DNA from: Melieria omissa
Lineage: Eukaryota; Arthropoda; Insecta; Diptera; Ulidiidae
Assembly (NCBI GenBank): GCA_963971225.1
Contig: OZ020270.1
Coordinates: forward strand, 25,295,123-25,359,122
DNA: 64,000 nucleotides
Direction of reading: 5' to 3'
Under the pieces are notes generated by a model. It searched no databases, had not been told where the DNA came from, and worked only from the letters and a program-made list of their open reading frames with translations. A program made the position numbers and the translations under genes. Below, piece by piece: positions 1 through 10,592 of the stretch. Every line of letters starts with the position of its first letter. Positions within the stretch are counted from its first letter, which is position 1.

Positions 1-144
1 TCATAAATAAACTAACAATGGATAGAATAAACGAAATCTCCCATATTACTAATAAAATACTAAGCACCGTTCAATCAAATGACATGTATAAAAAACAAGT
101 ACTTAACGGTATAGAAAGAAAATTAAGAATACTAAAGGAAGAAC

Positions 145-472
145 ACGGCAGCCGCCGTGGCTCAGTTGGTTAGTGCGCGGTCCAACGAGTCGCATGCAGA
201 GCGACGCAAGATCGAATTCTGCATGTAGTAACACCTAAAAAAAATAACGGGAAACTCGTTTTCTCTTTCGGTGGCTGTCCTCTCAGCTGGAAATGGCAAA
301 CCTCTGAGAGCAAAAATTGCCTTTGAAAAAGCTCCCAACCAGCCGTTCGGAACCGGCATAAAACTGTAGGTCCCTTCCACCCGCGTACAAAATTCACACG
401 CACAACACGGGTGGTTGCGGGAGCTAGGCCTTAGTCTCGCGTAAGCGGGCTGTCGTGCCAATCAATTATTAT
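145..472 (+). mobile_element. tRNA-derived SINE inside env (unit 1)
   Basis: A SINE of about 328 bp. Its head reads like a tRNA gene: an A-box-like GTGGCTCAGTTGG at about 157-169 and a B-box-like AGATCGAATTC about 50 bp later, the internal RNA polymerase III promoter layout. A tRNA-unrelated body follows, then a short ATT-rich 3' tail. It is flanked by a 12-bp direct repeat, TAAAGGAAGAAC, at 133-144 and 473-484, which marks the insertion into env. It has no protein-coding role and needs a LINE for mobilisation. Related copies lie at 9135, 22227, 32091 and 62026. Confidence 0.85.
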
Positions 473-744
473 TAAAGGAAGAACTAATACAAATAGATTA
501 CTCTTTACAATGGGCAAAGACAAATGTCGTCAACTCTTTTATATTGTCTAATTTAGAAATAAACCTAACTAAGAAATTTTTTTACGAACAAGACCTTGCA
601 TTCACTAACCTATTAGAAGCATTAGAATTTGGCGAAATTAAAGTTGCAACAAACCAATCCACTCTTTTGTATATTGTGTCATTGCCAAACACAAGGAGCA
701 TAAATTACGGGAAATATCTGATAAAATCCGTAAAAAGGAAAATA

Positions 745-1304
745 CGAGGGCGGGTCAATAAGTCCGTGACTTTTTGAAATTCCCGCCTCTTAATTGAAAT
801 GGCAACACTGCTCCCGTCAACAGTCATCTGTGTCAGTTGACTCTTGTCAAAAATTGAACAAGCTCCGACATTTAGTTTGTTTTTGACAGCCGTTAATATC
901 AGACTACCGCGTTGACTGAGAAGAAAATGGAAAAAAGTGAATTTCGTGTGCACGGGTGCACACATGTGCAGTTTCCATGGCAAAAATCCATGAATTGGGC
1001 TACGAATTGCTCCCTCATCCCGCCTATTCAACCGATCTAGCCCCAAGTGACTATTTCTTGTTCCCAAACTTGAAGAAATGGCTCGGCGGAAAGAGATTTG
1101 CCTCCAATGTCGAAGTCATCTCACAAACAAATGCCTATTTTGAAGACCTCGACAAATCATATTTTTCGGAAGGGATAAAAAAACTGGAGAAACGTTGGGC
1201 TAAGTGTATAGATCTCAAAGGAGACTACGTTGAAAAATAAAATAACTTTTATCTAAAAACCTGTGTTTCATTCAAAAAGTCACGGACTTATTGACCCGCC
1301 CTCG
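745..1304 (+). mobile_element. Internally deleted mariner element (unit 1)
   Basis: A 560-bp element with perfect 34-bp terminal inverted repeats (745-778 and 1271-1304, beginning CGAGGGCGGGTCAATA) and TA duplications at 743-744 and 1305-1306, diagnostic of Tc1/mariner. Inside are the start of a transposase (ATG at 926, MEKSEFRV) and, joined by a deletion, its C-terminal part. It is non-autonomous but keeps both ends, so it could have been moved in trans. It interrupts the errantivirus env reading frame. Confidence 0.93.
956..1240 (+). pseudogene. mariner transposase C-terminal remnant (unit 1)
   Basis: A 94-residue open frame starting at an internal Met (MAKIHELGYELLPHPAYSTD) and ending at TAA 1238-1240. 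The segment YSTDLAPSDYFLFPNLKKWL is the hallmark block of mariner transposases and holds the last Asp of the DD34D catalytic triad. Upstream, the first catalytic Asp and the DNA-binding helix-turn-helix region are gone: the sequence jumps from the N-terminal MEKSEFRV directly to the residues after the second Asp. The protein would have no strand-transfer activity. The same remnant occurs at 23038-23322 and 53302-53586. Confidence 0.9.
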
Positions 1305-1615
1305 TATTAGCATTAAATTACCATTTAAGGAAATAATTACATGTAATAAAGAAGTATTAGGAATTAAGAACGAATGTAAAACGATAAACAATATGTCAAT
1401 ATGTAGAAATTTAGGCATCGTAAACATAACCAATTCAGACTGCATTCCAAAACCATCGAAATGCACGACCATAAACAATCAGCACCTGCCATCAGTAGAA
1501 GAAATATCACCAAACATACTGTTACTCAACAACCATGATGGGGAAATTCAAGTGGACAATAGATCCGTGTCGTTAAAAGGAACCTTCCTCATAAGCCATA
1601 GAAATTCAACAATAA

Positions 1616-2004
1616 CACTGTGCGTGAAATTTGCCCTCAAAAATTCAGACATGGGGGGACCTACAGAACGACTTTTCATAGGTATACTGAGTTGACATCC
1701 ACCAGCCGTTTGGCTGGATTGGCTCTAGTTAAACAGAAATCCGACTTTGAAGTTTGTTCATTTTAGTCGAGTTCGTCGCTTAAGTCTTCGAACGTTTAAA
1801 TGTTAATAGGTCCTAAATCGTTCCGAATATCGCTTTACTGTCTTCGGCAAGTTTGTAGATATTTTAACGACCAAAAAATTTGCTTAAGACTCCAATCCAA
1901 AAAAAATACATTCAAACTGTGTAATTGCGATATGTGAAATTTTTTACGCAATGCAACGTGGCGTATGAGTGTCATTTAATTCTTATATAAATATAATTCA
2001 ATTT
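1616..2004. mobile_element. Left arm of foldback element, right arm deleted (unit 1)
   Basis: The left arm of the 704-bp foldback element that is complete in units 2 and 3. It begins CACTGTGCG directly after TAA (1613-1615), the same 3-bp target site as in unit 2. At about 2004, after the AT-rich centre of the palindrome, the sequence switches to the interior of the Helitron. This unit has therefore lost the right arm, the env C-terminus, the 3' LTR and the first half of the Helitron, roughly 1.8 kb compared with unit 2. No coding capacity. Confidence 0.8.
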
Positions 2005-2645
2005 CAATGCTGAGCGACTTATAATTCCGAAGCTATTCCATATTAAAACATTTAGTTGTTTGGACGGTGTCACGCCCCCTTGTCCAAAATCCACCTTATT
2101 CCCCCTGCCGAAGGACACGACCAAATCCTTAGTTTATACAGAGTGTCGTTGATGTGAATGCTATAGTTCAAAAGTTACACCTGGATTTAAAAAGTGCCAC
2201 GCCCCTTATCCAACGCCCACTAAATTTTACCGGTGGAATGTTACGCTTACGCCATGACATTGTACCAAATTTCAATGCTGAGCAACTTATAATTTCGGAG
2301 CTATTCCATATTAAAGAATTGAGTTGTATGAGCGGTGCCACTCCCCCTTGTCCAACACCCATTAAATTTTACCGATGAAAAGACATGCCTACACCATGAC
2401 ACTGTACTAAATTTCAATGCTGTTCGACTTTTAATTCCGAAGATATACCATATTAAAAATTTAGGTTGTATGGGAGGTGCCACGCCCACCTGCCGTACAA
2501 ACATGTATTATACATATAAACCTTCCTCTTGAATCACTCTATCCATTAAAAAAAAACCGCTTAAAAAACCGTTGCGTAGTTTTAAAGATTTAAGCATACA
2601 TAGGGACAGACAGCGACAGCGACTTTGCTTTATACTATGTAGTGA
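2005..2645 (-). mobile_element. Truncated Helitron-like element with internal repeats (unit 1)
   Basis: The 5' portion of a minus-strand, non-autonomous Helitron-like element. On the minus strand it starts TCACTACATAGTATAAAGC, preceded by A (plus-strand end at 2645). The interior is a tandem array with diagnostic segments such as GGTGCCACGCCC and ATTCCGAAG. Three array units remain here, against four in unit 2 and five in unit 3. The 3' CTAG end is missing because of the deletion at 2004. No Rep/helicase gene is present. Confidence 0.68.
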
Positions 2646-2889
2646 TTATTATAATTTTCTTAAAATTTATATTATTTAGTAGTTTTATGTGTTCTTGCAA
2701 TTTGCTCTTTTAACCAAATGCAATTTTTTTTTAACCAAAATTCTTAAAAATTAATCTGATATAAAATGCTCATGTTCCCTACAAGCAGACGGTTCTGAAA
2801 ATCAAATTTTTTATTCATCTACTTTTGTTACGTTTGCAACACACAAATTGTACAAAAGCTTTTTTATATTGGAGGAATGAGGGGTTTCC

Positions 2890-3318
2890 TTAAAAAACGT
2901 ATGAAATGTGTTGTAAAAAATTTTTGAAATAAAAAAATGAGTCGATTAGAGCTTTTAGTTTTAAACTACTATTAAAAAGGTTGAAATTTTTTAAAAATAT
3001 AAACATTTCGTTTCTTTGTAAATTACAAAGCTCATCTTTTATTAGCTTTTTGCAGTTATAACAGTCAAATTTTTCAATAGTTTTCATCAATATGAAACCA
3101 GAGAAATAACGAAGGGAGCCATCACTCATATGTTCATTTTTTATAATCCCTAAGGCATTTCAAGATTTCGCTATCTCTGCATCAAATATATCCTTTGATA
3201 AACAAAATTCTTATAGCATTTCATTGTCAACTTCCAACAAACTGGTATTATTGTCAATTGTTATAAATGAACCTTCGTCAGTGGGTTCACAATTGGAGGT
3301 TTCTGCCTTAAATGCTAT
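2890..3318 (-). pseudogene. P-superfamily transposase C-terminal relic (unit 1)
   Basis: A minus-strand remnant of a P-element/THAP9-type transposase. The 79-residue open segment (3129 to 2890) begins MSDGSLRYFSGFIL and contains CYNC and EMFIFLKNF. It aligns by eye with the C-terminal part of the P-superfamily transposase at 41400-41600 in this window (SMRYFVGYVAYK, LNCEKCG, EIFIFHKNY). In-frame sequence upstream, to about 3318, continues the resemblance but has stops at about 3173 and 3214. It ends at a TA where a different repeat (3321 onward) begins. It is old and non-functional; no terminal repeats were found. Confidence 0.6.
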
Positions 3319-3320
3319 TA

Positions 3321-3870
3321 CAGTCGTGTCTGTGTATAGTGAACACCTCGATATAGTGAACACCCAAATTTTTACATGGAGTACCCTAAATAGTGAACAA
3401 TCGAAAAACTCTAAATAGCGAAGAAAATTTGGAAAGAAATTTCAAGCAAAAAAGCAACAAAAAACACAAGAAGGAATCAAAAATGAAAGAGAAGAAATTT
3501 GTATTTTTGGTGTTGATTGTTACAAAATACGCTGTTTCTTGACCTTAGTGGTTATGTTTTTTGTCGAATGCAAACCGATTGTGATTGAAAGTGGACTTGT
3601 TTATGTGTATCTAAAACTTTGTGAACGCAAGAAGCTAACGTCTATTCGCTAATTCTTTCAATAAGCATACATTTATGTTTTCCTACTAATTCATTTGAAT
3701 TATCCCTTGAATTTATATACACAAAGTGTATTTTGAGCAAATAAAACAAGTTTTTGAACAAAAATTTTAACCTTGATAGAGTGAAGAACCTCAATACTGT
3801 GAACAGGCCGTGCAATAATTTATTTTTATTTCTGAAATATTCAAATTTCGGAAATTTAAATAGCCGAAGT
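3321..3870. other. AT-rich stretch starting with a possible pogo-like terminal sequence
   Basis: Begins after TA with CAGTCGTGTCTGTGTATAG and a repeated motif TATAGTGAACACC. This resembles the terminal repeats of pogo/Tigger-type DNA transposons. Similar motifs recur at about 3777-3812 (GATAGAGTGAAG, ACTGTGAACAGG) but in the same orientation, so a clean inverted pair is not shown. No open frame of interest. The same stretch is in units 2 and 3. Classification is tentative. Confidence 0.3.
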
Positions 3871-3874
3871 TTAA

Positions 3875-4330
3875 CCCTTTTAGTGCCGGGCGAAAAAGAG
3901 GCTCCTATGCGAGAATAACCGGCCGAATTTCAAAGTTTTACTAGGGTTTGGGAAAATGCTCATAGAAACCAAACGAGAAACAATATTTACATGATTCAAA
4001 AAGCAGTATACTTAGGATGCAATAGAGAATGAATAGAATTTTCGGAGCCCTAACTGATCCTACGTCTCGCTGCGGCAATGCAACGTTATTTCGCGAGAGT
4101 CTTCAAACAGTTGTTTACATAATACGCTGCCGAAAAATTCCGATAACATAAACGTCCACAAAAAGTTAAATCAAAAAACTATTTTTTTTTTAATTCTCGT
4201 AATGATATTAGATCATTTATAACGTATTACAAATTTATTTTGAGATAGTGTTCTCCCGCAATGCGAGAGGCTCTGGCACTTCTCGCTAGTGCAGCAAGAG
4301 CCGATATATCGGCCTCCGGCACTAAAAAGG
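3875..4330. mobile_element. TTAA-flanked MITE, piggyBac-like (unit 1)
   Basis: A 456-bp element between TTAA at 3871-3874 and TTAA at 4331-4334. The ends are CCCTTTTAGTGCCGG and, at the right, its complement with one mismatch. A TTAA target and CCYT ends fit the piggyBac superfamily. It carries no transposase. A 78-residue frame starting at 4261 runs out of the right end and is likely chance. The copy in unit 2 has lost its left end; the copy in unit 3 is complete (58402-58856). Confidence 0.8.
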
Positions 4331-4778
4331 TTAAGGGACCCGAAATCATTCCTATAGCTCCTTTGACAGGAAAAAATAGCGCATTTCTTGTTATTTTTAC
4401 GCTTTTTGTCACAATTATTTATATTCATGATAAAAACTTGTGGGATTCAAACATGTCAGATTTTGCTAAAATTTTTCAATTTAAACAAAATGTTTAAGGA
4501 TTCATCCACGTCAAAATGTTTTCAAATCAGTTAACCCAAAGCATACGAAAATACGCAACCAGACAACGCACAGTGGGGTATTGACCATTGAAAACGGCGA
4601 TCAATTCTCCTGAGCTATTAAAATGAATGTGAAGTATTTTTTTACATAGATGAAACATATATAAGACAAATTGAAAAAAAAAATGGTTGTTGTTGTTGTT
4701 TTTTTATTAAATTTATTCAATTTAAGCAAATATTTCATGTTTTGGGCTTCTCATACTAGAATTATTAAATGTCATCGC
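4331..4778. other. Unassigned AT-rich spacer (unit 1)
   Basis: About 450 bp of AT-rich sequence repeated in all three units. I recognise no gene, terminal repeat or RNA in it. Confidence 0.5.
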
Positions 4779-4858
4779 TATTATTATCATCATTATCATC
4801 ATCATCGTCATCATCATCATCATCATCATCATCATTATCATCATCATCATCATCATCA
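4779..4858. repeat. (TCA)n microsatellite (unit 1)
   Basis: About 80 bp of TCA/TTA trinucleotides. On the minus strand it would encode an Asp-rich tract, which may once have been the acidic tail of the neighbouring minus-strand gene fragment. The tract is shorter in unit 2 (about 70 bp) and unit 3 (about 59 bp), so it has changed since the duplications. Confidence 0.9.
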
Positions 4859-4969
4859 AACGCAATATCATTACCAGACTGGAAATTAGTATTATCTGTT
4901 GAAGTTTTTACAGATGGTGATTTTAAAAGTTCAATAGCTGATAGTGGTAGGTGTTGAATCTTTTTTTAG

Positions 4970-5660
4970 GAAGTTTCCTTAAACTTGATAAAATTGGATC
5001 GGAAGCAGCAAGAAATCGATGCAAAATATCATGATTGGTTTTTCTCTGCTAGTCTTGCGTGTGAAATGTTCTATGTATTTTTTTAAATTCTTTATTCAGT
5101 GCTTCTTGAGCTTCCTCAGTTAATTGGCCAATTGGTAACAGAGCGTGGTGTATTATTTCTGGCCCATGAATTAGAAATTTAGGCACCGTAGGTGGCATAT
5201 TGCACCATGGATACTTTGATACAAAATATCTCGCAGTATCATGTGCGAAATTTCGAAACTTTGCAATATCTACCTCATGGCCACAAGAAACCACTATCAG
5301 TATAACGTGCAACCTTTTTATCAAGTTCAAGTCAACATTCGTGATTTCAGACGATAGCTCTGCGTTTCGAAAGAACCTTCTTGCCGTATTTCCATCATTT
5401 GAGTTGCCGAATCCGGGTTTCGGTTGATCAACAATCAAACCTGCTTTCTCTCTGAATCCCTTTTGAATATTTTTTTTTGTTTCGTTAACAATTTTCTTCT
5501 TGTTTTCTGACCTTACTTGCCATTTTTTTATTGGTAATTTGTACGATAAATGAAGAAGGCATTCAAAAAATCGTAACGAACCATGCAGTACTGACAGTCC
5601 AAAATTAAGATTAGTGGTTTCAACATTTCTTGCAATCATTTCGTCAATTAAGTTGAATTG
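4970..5660 (-). pseudogene. Multicopy gene fragment of unknown function (unit 1)
   Basis: A minus-strand open frame of 196 residues (Met at 5639, stop at 5049), readable a little upstream (NLIDE before MIARN), so the Met is probably internal. I see FGLSVLHGSLRFFECLLHL, then KPGFGNSNDGNTARRFFRN, then KFLIHGPEIIHHALLPIGQL. From memory it resembles a C-terminal segment of large uncharacterised multicopy proteins of arthropods and Hydra, likely transposon-derived; I cannot name the family. A seven-T run near 5077 shifts the frame before the end (KKIHRTFHTQD). Unit 3 has six T and stays in the frame giving KKYIEHFTRK. Further downstream the LAASDPILSSLRK segment is in yet another frame. The N-terminal part of the protein is absent. 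A fragment, not a working gene. Confidence 0.5.
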
Positions 5661-5964
5661 TGTTCTAGTTGCACCGCATAAGTAACACTTTTGAGTTGAA
5701 GTAGTCTCAGTGCCTTATTTGTAGTGCCTTGCAGTAGAATAACAAAAACAAAACAGAAACACATGATAACAACAACATTCATTACTCCATGAAGATCAAG
5801 CGAAATCACAAAATTTGGCACTGACTTTGAAGCACTAAAACTTAAATATTTCATAAAATGCACAAAAGTGCACTTTAATTTTTTGCAATATAGTAGTCAA
5901 ATACATATATGTTCTTTACATATCATATAAAATTATTACGGCCTTTCACAGCCAAAGCAACTAT

Positions 5965-6832
5965 GGCGCATAATCATAGTCCCGCATAAAGCCGGCTTTA
6001 GTTAGCAAAAGACTAAAAAGATAAAGTCGACGTTAATTTTTCAGTTACCATAGTCAGTTTAGAACATGCTTCTACGTAGCAGCGACTTTTTGAAACAGCA
6101 AACGAATGAAAAAACTAAGCGATTCGGAGTTACAAATGAGAATATATTTTCGGGATTATGCCAATACCGATTTATTTTGTAATCAATTATTTTGCAATAT
6201 TTGTTTTCCTGAACACTAATTAGCAGTTAAAAATAAACGACTACGGTCGGCTACTTGTGAAAAACAGACGGCAGCCTAAAAAAATCGACTGCACAATTTT
6301 CCGAGGATTAATCTGCCCATCTCTGACATAAACAAAACAAACAGCTGATCGATATGAAAATGTTTGCCTACTTTACGGGGTAAAGAAAACAATTGCCAAC
6401 AATATTGCCGCTTGGTTCTTGAATGTTCAAAACATCAATTACAAACTGAGCAGGAACTTTATCGACCGGTAACGACTATAGAAGTCTTCGTCATCGAACT
6501 CGAAGGGATCCATCCGGCTTTTATATTCTCAGCGCAATGACGTCGTTCATAATATTGAAAACTCTTTCAATTTCCTCGAAATGAAACATTTTACATTTTT
6601 TAGATTTATTTCGTTTTTTGAATTTAATGTATTTTTAATAAGTGACATTTCTGCTCATTTTAACTCATTGCTAACTGGTTTAGCAACAGCTTTTGCTTGT
6701 TTTAAAGTTAGAGTATACTTTAAGCGTTAAAGTATGCTATAACTCGACTATGATTGACTTAGAGCCTACTTTATTTAAAAGTATACTGTATTGAACGTAA
6801 AGTGTACTTTATTTCGACTATGACTATGCGCC
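5965..6832. mobile_element. 868-bp inverted-repeat MITE with TAT target duplication (unit 1)
   Basis: Ends are GGCGCATAATCATAGTC (5965) and the complement of GGCGCATAGTCATAGTC (ending 6832), a 17-bp inverted repeat with one mismatch. TAT lies at 5962-5964 and 6833-6835. Unit 3 carries the empty site, a single TAT at about 60463-60465, which proves the boundaries. No transposase is encoded. The 3-bp duplication suggests PIF/Harbinger or a related superfamily, but TAT is not the usual TWA, so I leave it unassigned. Unit 2 has the same insertion (29660-30527). Confidence 0.85.
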
Positions 6833-7560
6833 TATATGTCTAACTATATCCTTTAAATATGTACATTTTTAAGACTATAACTAACAAATTTTTATAAATT
6901 ATTAATACACATATTCTACAAACATAATTTTGTTTAAACATTAGTACAATACCTGAGGTTGAAGGTTCCATATTAAAAAAATTAAGTTTTGCAAGAATGA
7001 TATTAAAAAAAGCACTTCAAATCACTGGCAAATGCGTAACGCGCTCTAAACACAACGAAGCAATGAACAAATATGCATTTTGCAAAGCGCACTGTGACAA
7101 TACCGTTCAATGTAGATCATTTATTTTTTCACCCAGTGACGCACAATTTTATCTACTTTTCCCCCATACCAAATATTATCAAGATATTTGAATTTCATTT
7201 TTTGAATTAATCGCCATTTTGGGCATCAAATACCCCACTGTGCAGCGCAACGATTGCATTGATAAGGTGTTCTCAGCAAATTTCTTGAAGCGAAAGCGAT
7301 CGTCAACGAAAATAAGTATACACACAAAAAATGAGCGCGAACAAGTGAAATTGGGTTTTTGCTTTTGTTGGATTTTTTGGTGATTGATTATTTCATTACG
7401 TGTGAAGGCAACGCACACAATTTTGCGAATAGCCGAAGTGCGTATGGGACCTGCTACGCTGATAGCAAGGCGCATAACAGCAGCAGTAGCATCATCACAG
7501 CGCACAGTTAATGCAAATTAAATCCTAAAGGCTTGATTACACGTAACGAGTAGAATGAGA
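6833..7560. other. Unassigned sequence with small conserved frames (unit 1)
   Basis: Holds a 64-residue plus frame (6997-7191) and a 108-residue minus frame (7179-7505) that recur in units 2 and 3. Their survival is explained by the copies being nearly identical, not by selection. I recognise no domain in either. No transposon ends seen. Confidence 0.4.
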
Positions 7561-7611
7561 AGACAGCAACTCGAACGAGTACTCGTTTCGTCTAAACGGT
7601 AAGGCGAGTTC

Positions 7612-7649
7612 ATGGCACAATAAACAAGGTAGTGGCAGGAAGGAGCGAA
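7612..7649 (+). repeat. 38-bp inverted repeat, left copy
   Basis: Perfect complement of 8781-8818. The sequence ATGGCACAATAAACAAGG and what follows is repeated inverted about 1.1 kb away, with the hAT MITE between the arms in this unit. In units 2 and 3 the arms lie closer together (about 31310 and 31740; about 61245 and 61675). They may be subterminal repeats of an unrecognised DNA transposon covering roughly 7540-9130. Confidence 0.75.
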
Positions 7650-7712
7650 TTTTATTTTTTTCTCGTCAGAGTTCGGTAGGTTGTCAGAAATTTTTGTCTG
7701 TTTTGTTTACAT

Positions 7713-8443
7713 CAATGACTACATGACGCGAAACTGAGAGGAGTCACGGTTGCTAATTCGGTCAAACCAGGCCCCAGAGTCGCAAATTCGGTCAAACCAG
7801 GCCCCAGAGTTGATTAGGGTTCGTACAGCAAATTCGCCATACAAAAGTCAGGGCAAGGGCTGCTGGTGCGTTCGAAGTTTATTTGCAAATGAAATAATTG
7901 TTTTTTTTCTCTCTCATTTTGTAGTACGTTTATAGGAAATTGATTGCAAAAAAAATGTTGTTGCTGAAAAACGTCATAAGTATGTTCCAACTAGTTTTAA
8001 TATGATTTAACTTCAGTTTTTGCTGATTGCCCTCAAAGCCTTAACGTTTGAATTGCTTGTGTTGCAGCTCTGCGTTTGAAAAGAGTTCAACTTGCCATCA
8101 CTGTTTCTTGCTGCACTAGAAACGGCAAACTCAATGAGACATGAACTGAATGAAAAAGCAACCGAATATCTGCTGACTTTACCGTCTGAAATCATTTATT
8201 TATGCTTTCTGTTGGTACGGGTAACAATCAAAATGACTTCGACCAGTAAAACAAGGCTTTTCGCAACGTTATTTTTACAGCAAATAAGAAAAGTTATCAC
8301 TTTAAGATGCAAGCAATTGACTGGTAACCGGTGCTGTGCGAATGCTTGGGTAAAAAAAACCCGTACACTATCGGACGATTGGAAAAAGCAAAAAATGGTC
8401 TGAAAATCATTTCCCCGCTCAGTTTCGCGTCACGTAGTCACTG
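7713..8443. mobile_element. Non-autonomous hAT element, unique to unit 1
   Basis: A 731-bp element flanked by the 8-bp duplication GTTTACAT (7705-7712 and 8444-8451). Its ends are imperfect inverted repeats: CAATGACTACATGACGCG on the left and, complemented, CAGTGACTACGTGACGCG on the right. The 8-bp target duplication and CAGTG-type end are those of hAT transposons. Units 2 and 3 have a single GTTTACAT at the same place (31400-31407 and about 61335), so this element inserted only in unit 1. A 103-residue frame (8092-8403) has no recognisable domain. A short direct repeat (AATTCGGTCAAACCAGGCC, twice from about 7755) lies near its left end. Confidence 0.9.
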
Positions 8444-8451
8444 GTTTACAT

Positions 8452-9134
8452 TCGGCGAACAGCATTGCCAGTCAACTATTTTTCTGTGAAATTTTACGCA
8501 TTTTTGCAATGACGAAAGAATATTATTTTTCCAATTTTCGTTAACTTTTATGAATTAACGCAAAATCGGCGAACTATGGACTTAGCACTTTTGCCCCTAA
8601 TTGTAAAACAACAGATTAAAACAAAGAAGATATGTACTTTTGCTGTTAATTGGTGTATTTTTACTTTTTCGAATAGACCAAGTGGTCTATTCGATGCTGG
8701 CAATACTGTTGGGAAGAGAACCGTCCGTCCGATTTGACAATGAACCGAACAAAAACACTAACAAAATACACGTGAAATTGTTCGCTCCTTCCTGCCACTA
8801 CCTTGTTTATTGTGCCATGGGCGAGTTCTTGATTGAGTCAGTGACCGATGAAAGTGGCGAGAGAGCCACTTGAGTCACATTTTGTTTGCTAGGCCGAGCG
8901 ACGACTACTTTACCGTTATATTTTTCTCTTTTCGCAACGATTCGCGCAATCGCTCGTCACATGCGGAATCGCTCGTGACATGCGGTATGCGTCACACACC
9001 ACTTTTCGCTCGGTTGAGTTTAATTACGCGACTTGCTTAGTTCATTTTGTGCATTGTAAAACCGAACTGACTCGCCGCGTGTCGAAATACGTTTGAACAA
9101 CTCGTCGCTTTTGCTCGCTATCCCAATTCTTTCG
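8452..9134. other. Unassigned sequence with right inverted-repeat arm (unit 1)
   Basis: Contains the right copy of the 38-bp inverted repeat (8781-8818) and several GCTCG/CGAGC-rich stretches. A 77-residue frame at 8640-8873 spans it but has no recognised domain. Likely the right half of an unclassified DNA element. Confidence 0.4.
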
Positions 9135-9464
9135 GCCGCCGTGGCTCAGTTGGTTAGTGCGCGGTCCAGCGAGTCGCATGCAGAGCGACGCAAGATCGAA
9201 TACTGCATGTAGTAACACCTAAAAAAAAATAACGGGAAACTCGTTTTCTCTTTCGGTGGCTGTCCTCTCAGCTGGAAATGGCAAACCTCTGAGAGTAAAA
9301 ATTGCCTATGAAAAAGCTCCCAACCTGCCGTTCGGAACCGGCATAAAACTGTACGTCCCTTCCACCCGCGTACAAAATTCACACGCACAACACGGGTGGT
9401 TGCGGGAAGCTAGGCCTTAGTCTCGCGTAAGCGGGCTGTCGTGCCAATCAATTATTAATTATTA
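9135..9464 (+). mobile_element. tRNA-derived SINE, second locus (unit 1)
   Basis: Same family as the SINE at 145, with the same GCCGCCGTGGCTCAGTTGG head, B-box-like AGATCGAAT and ATT-rich tail, but an independent insertion in different flanking DNA. It differs from the env copy at several positions. Orthologous copies are at 32091-32420 and 62026-62355. I could not define a convincing target duplication. Confidence 0.8.
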
Positions 9465-10592
9465 AAAATCACCAGGAAAGAACGTTAAGCAAAATTCTCA
9501 TAAATTAGTTGATTTTCAGCAAAATTTATGAACAAATTTTAAATTATTTTGTTGACTCTTCAAAAACAACTCTGCCTGGGCATATTTATTCACCACAAAC
9601 AATTGTTGGCTAAAATTTGAAATTTAATTTAAAATTCTGCTGGAACTGGAACTAGTACATAATGAGAATCGGAGAATTGGTATAAATGGCATAATGACAT
9701 AAATGACAAGCTTTAGCGAGCCAGTCTGCTGGCTGCACCGGCGACTGGTGCGCCATGGTGCGCAATGCGGCTGACATGAAAGAGTTATACGATTTAGATA
9801 TCATACATGATTGCAAACGATGTGGCACTGAACTATTGGCAGGCAACGCTGCAATCACTGCGTTTTGCGCGAGTTAGCAAATTTTCCTTGATTTTGCGCG
9901 ACTTTCCTTGAATTTTTTTTATAAACAAATGAGGTTATTTGCGCACCGTGGTGAACAATTACACATTGTGTGGTGAAAGTTGTAAAATTATTATAACACA
10001 GGGTTGAAATTTTTACTATCAACGGTGTATATAGAAATGTATTTAAATGGGAAATGTTGTTTAAATGGGAAAGATGCACAATATTACTATTACGTAAAAG
10101 TTTTTAAGGTAATTTATCAAAATAAACTTTGCTTTGGGCTTTTAACTTGTACAAGAAGAAAATTACATTAATATTGATTCGGAAAGTTTATTTTTTCATT
10201 ATAAAATTATTTGTACGCAGGCAAAATTGAAATTAGTATTCAAATGTTCTCTATTTTAGGGAATTATGATAACAGCTATTGTATTTTTACAGTAGTTGCC
10301 CAGTTATCTTAAGATGTTTGATCTTTCAAACATTTCTTTAATACTTGATTGACAAAGCAGTCAGAAAAATAGGCGTAAAATTTGCTACCTAAACCATTTG
10401 AAAATGACGTTGGGGTAACACTACCACATTCTATACATTGCGGCAACACTGCCACATTCTGTAACACTGACAGATCGAAAAAAGAGTGGCGCTACTTAGG
10501 ATTTACTTTGGTTGATGTGCGACTGACCACATCAACATAAAGCAAATTATGAAAGCTGACTTCGAATTGAGAAGTTTGCCGAAGTCATCGCA
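9465..10592. other. Unassigned spacer, shortened in unit 1
   Basis: No recognisable gene or transposon end. Near 10046-10072 this unit lacks about 150 bp that units 2 and 3 both carry (about 33010-33200 and 62945-63140). Two direct motifs, CTACCACATTCTATACATTG and CTGCCACATTCTGTAACACTG-like, lie near 10428-10468. Confidence 0.4.

Larger units (their letters stand above)
1..1615 (+). pseudogene. env: Errantivirus env fragment, unit 1 (middle part, split)
   Basis: Middle part of an envelope-like gene of an insect errantivirus (env-bearing Ty3/Gypsy), entering from the window edge. Coding blocks lie at about 1-132, 485-742 and 1307-1615, separated by a SINE and a mariner element. The assignment comes from unit 2, where the same sequence lies downstream of an errantivirus-type integrase and ends in a hydrophobic membrane segment. 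Env of this group is a membrane glycoprotein. The last block has several Cys and N-x-S/T sites, as expected of an ectodomain. In this copy the C-terminal part, including the membrane anchor, is missing, because a deletion joins a foldback element to a Helitron near 2004. The gene cannot be expressed whole. Confidence 0.72.

Noticed and set aside
152..235. A tRNA gene at the SINE heads (also 9135, 22234, 32091, 62026)
   Set aside because: A- and B-box motifs are present, but the cloverleaf and anticodon arm do not form. The sequence continues into a common SINE body with an ATT tail and a target duplication.
162..461. Minus-strand 99-residue frame across the SINE
   Set aside because: It recurs wherever the SINE occurs and is simply an open frame in the repeat; no protein similarity.
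3321..3812. A complete pogo-like transposon
   Set aside because: The left-end-like sequence has no inverted partner; the similar motif at about 3777 is in direct orientation.
4671..4957. Poly-His and poly-Ser plus-strand frames
   Set aside because: They are translations of the (TCA)n microsatellite in different frames and vary with its length.
7179..7505. 108-residue minus-strand frame conserved in three units
   Set aside because: Conservation follows from recent duplication of the whole block; there is no recognised domain or independent evidence.
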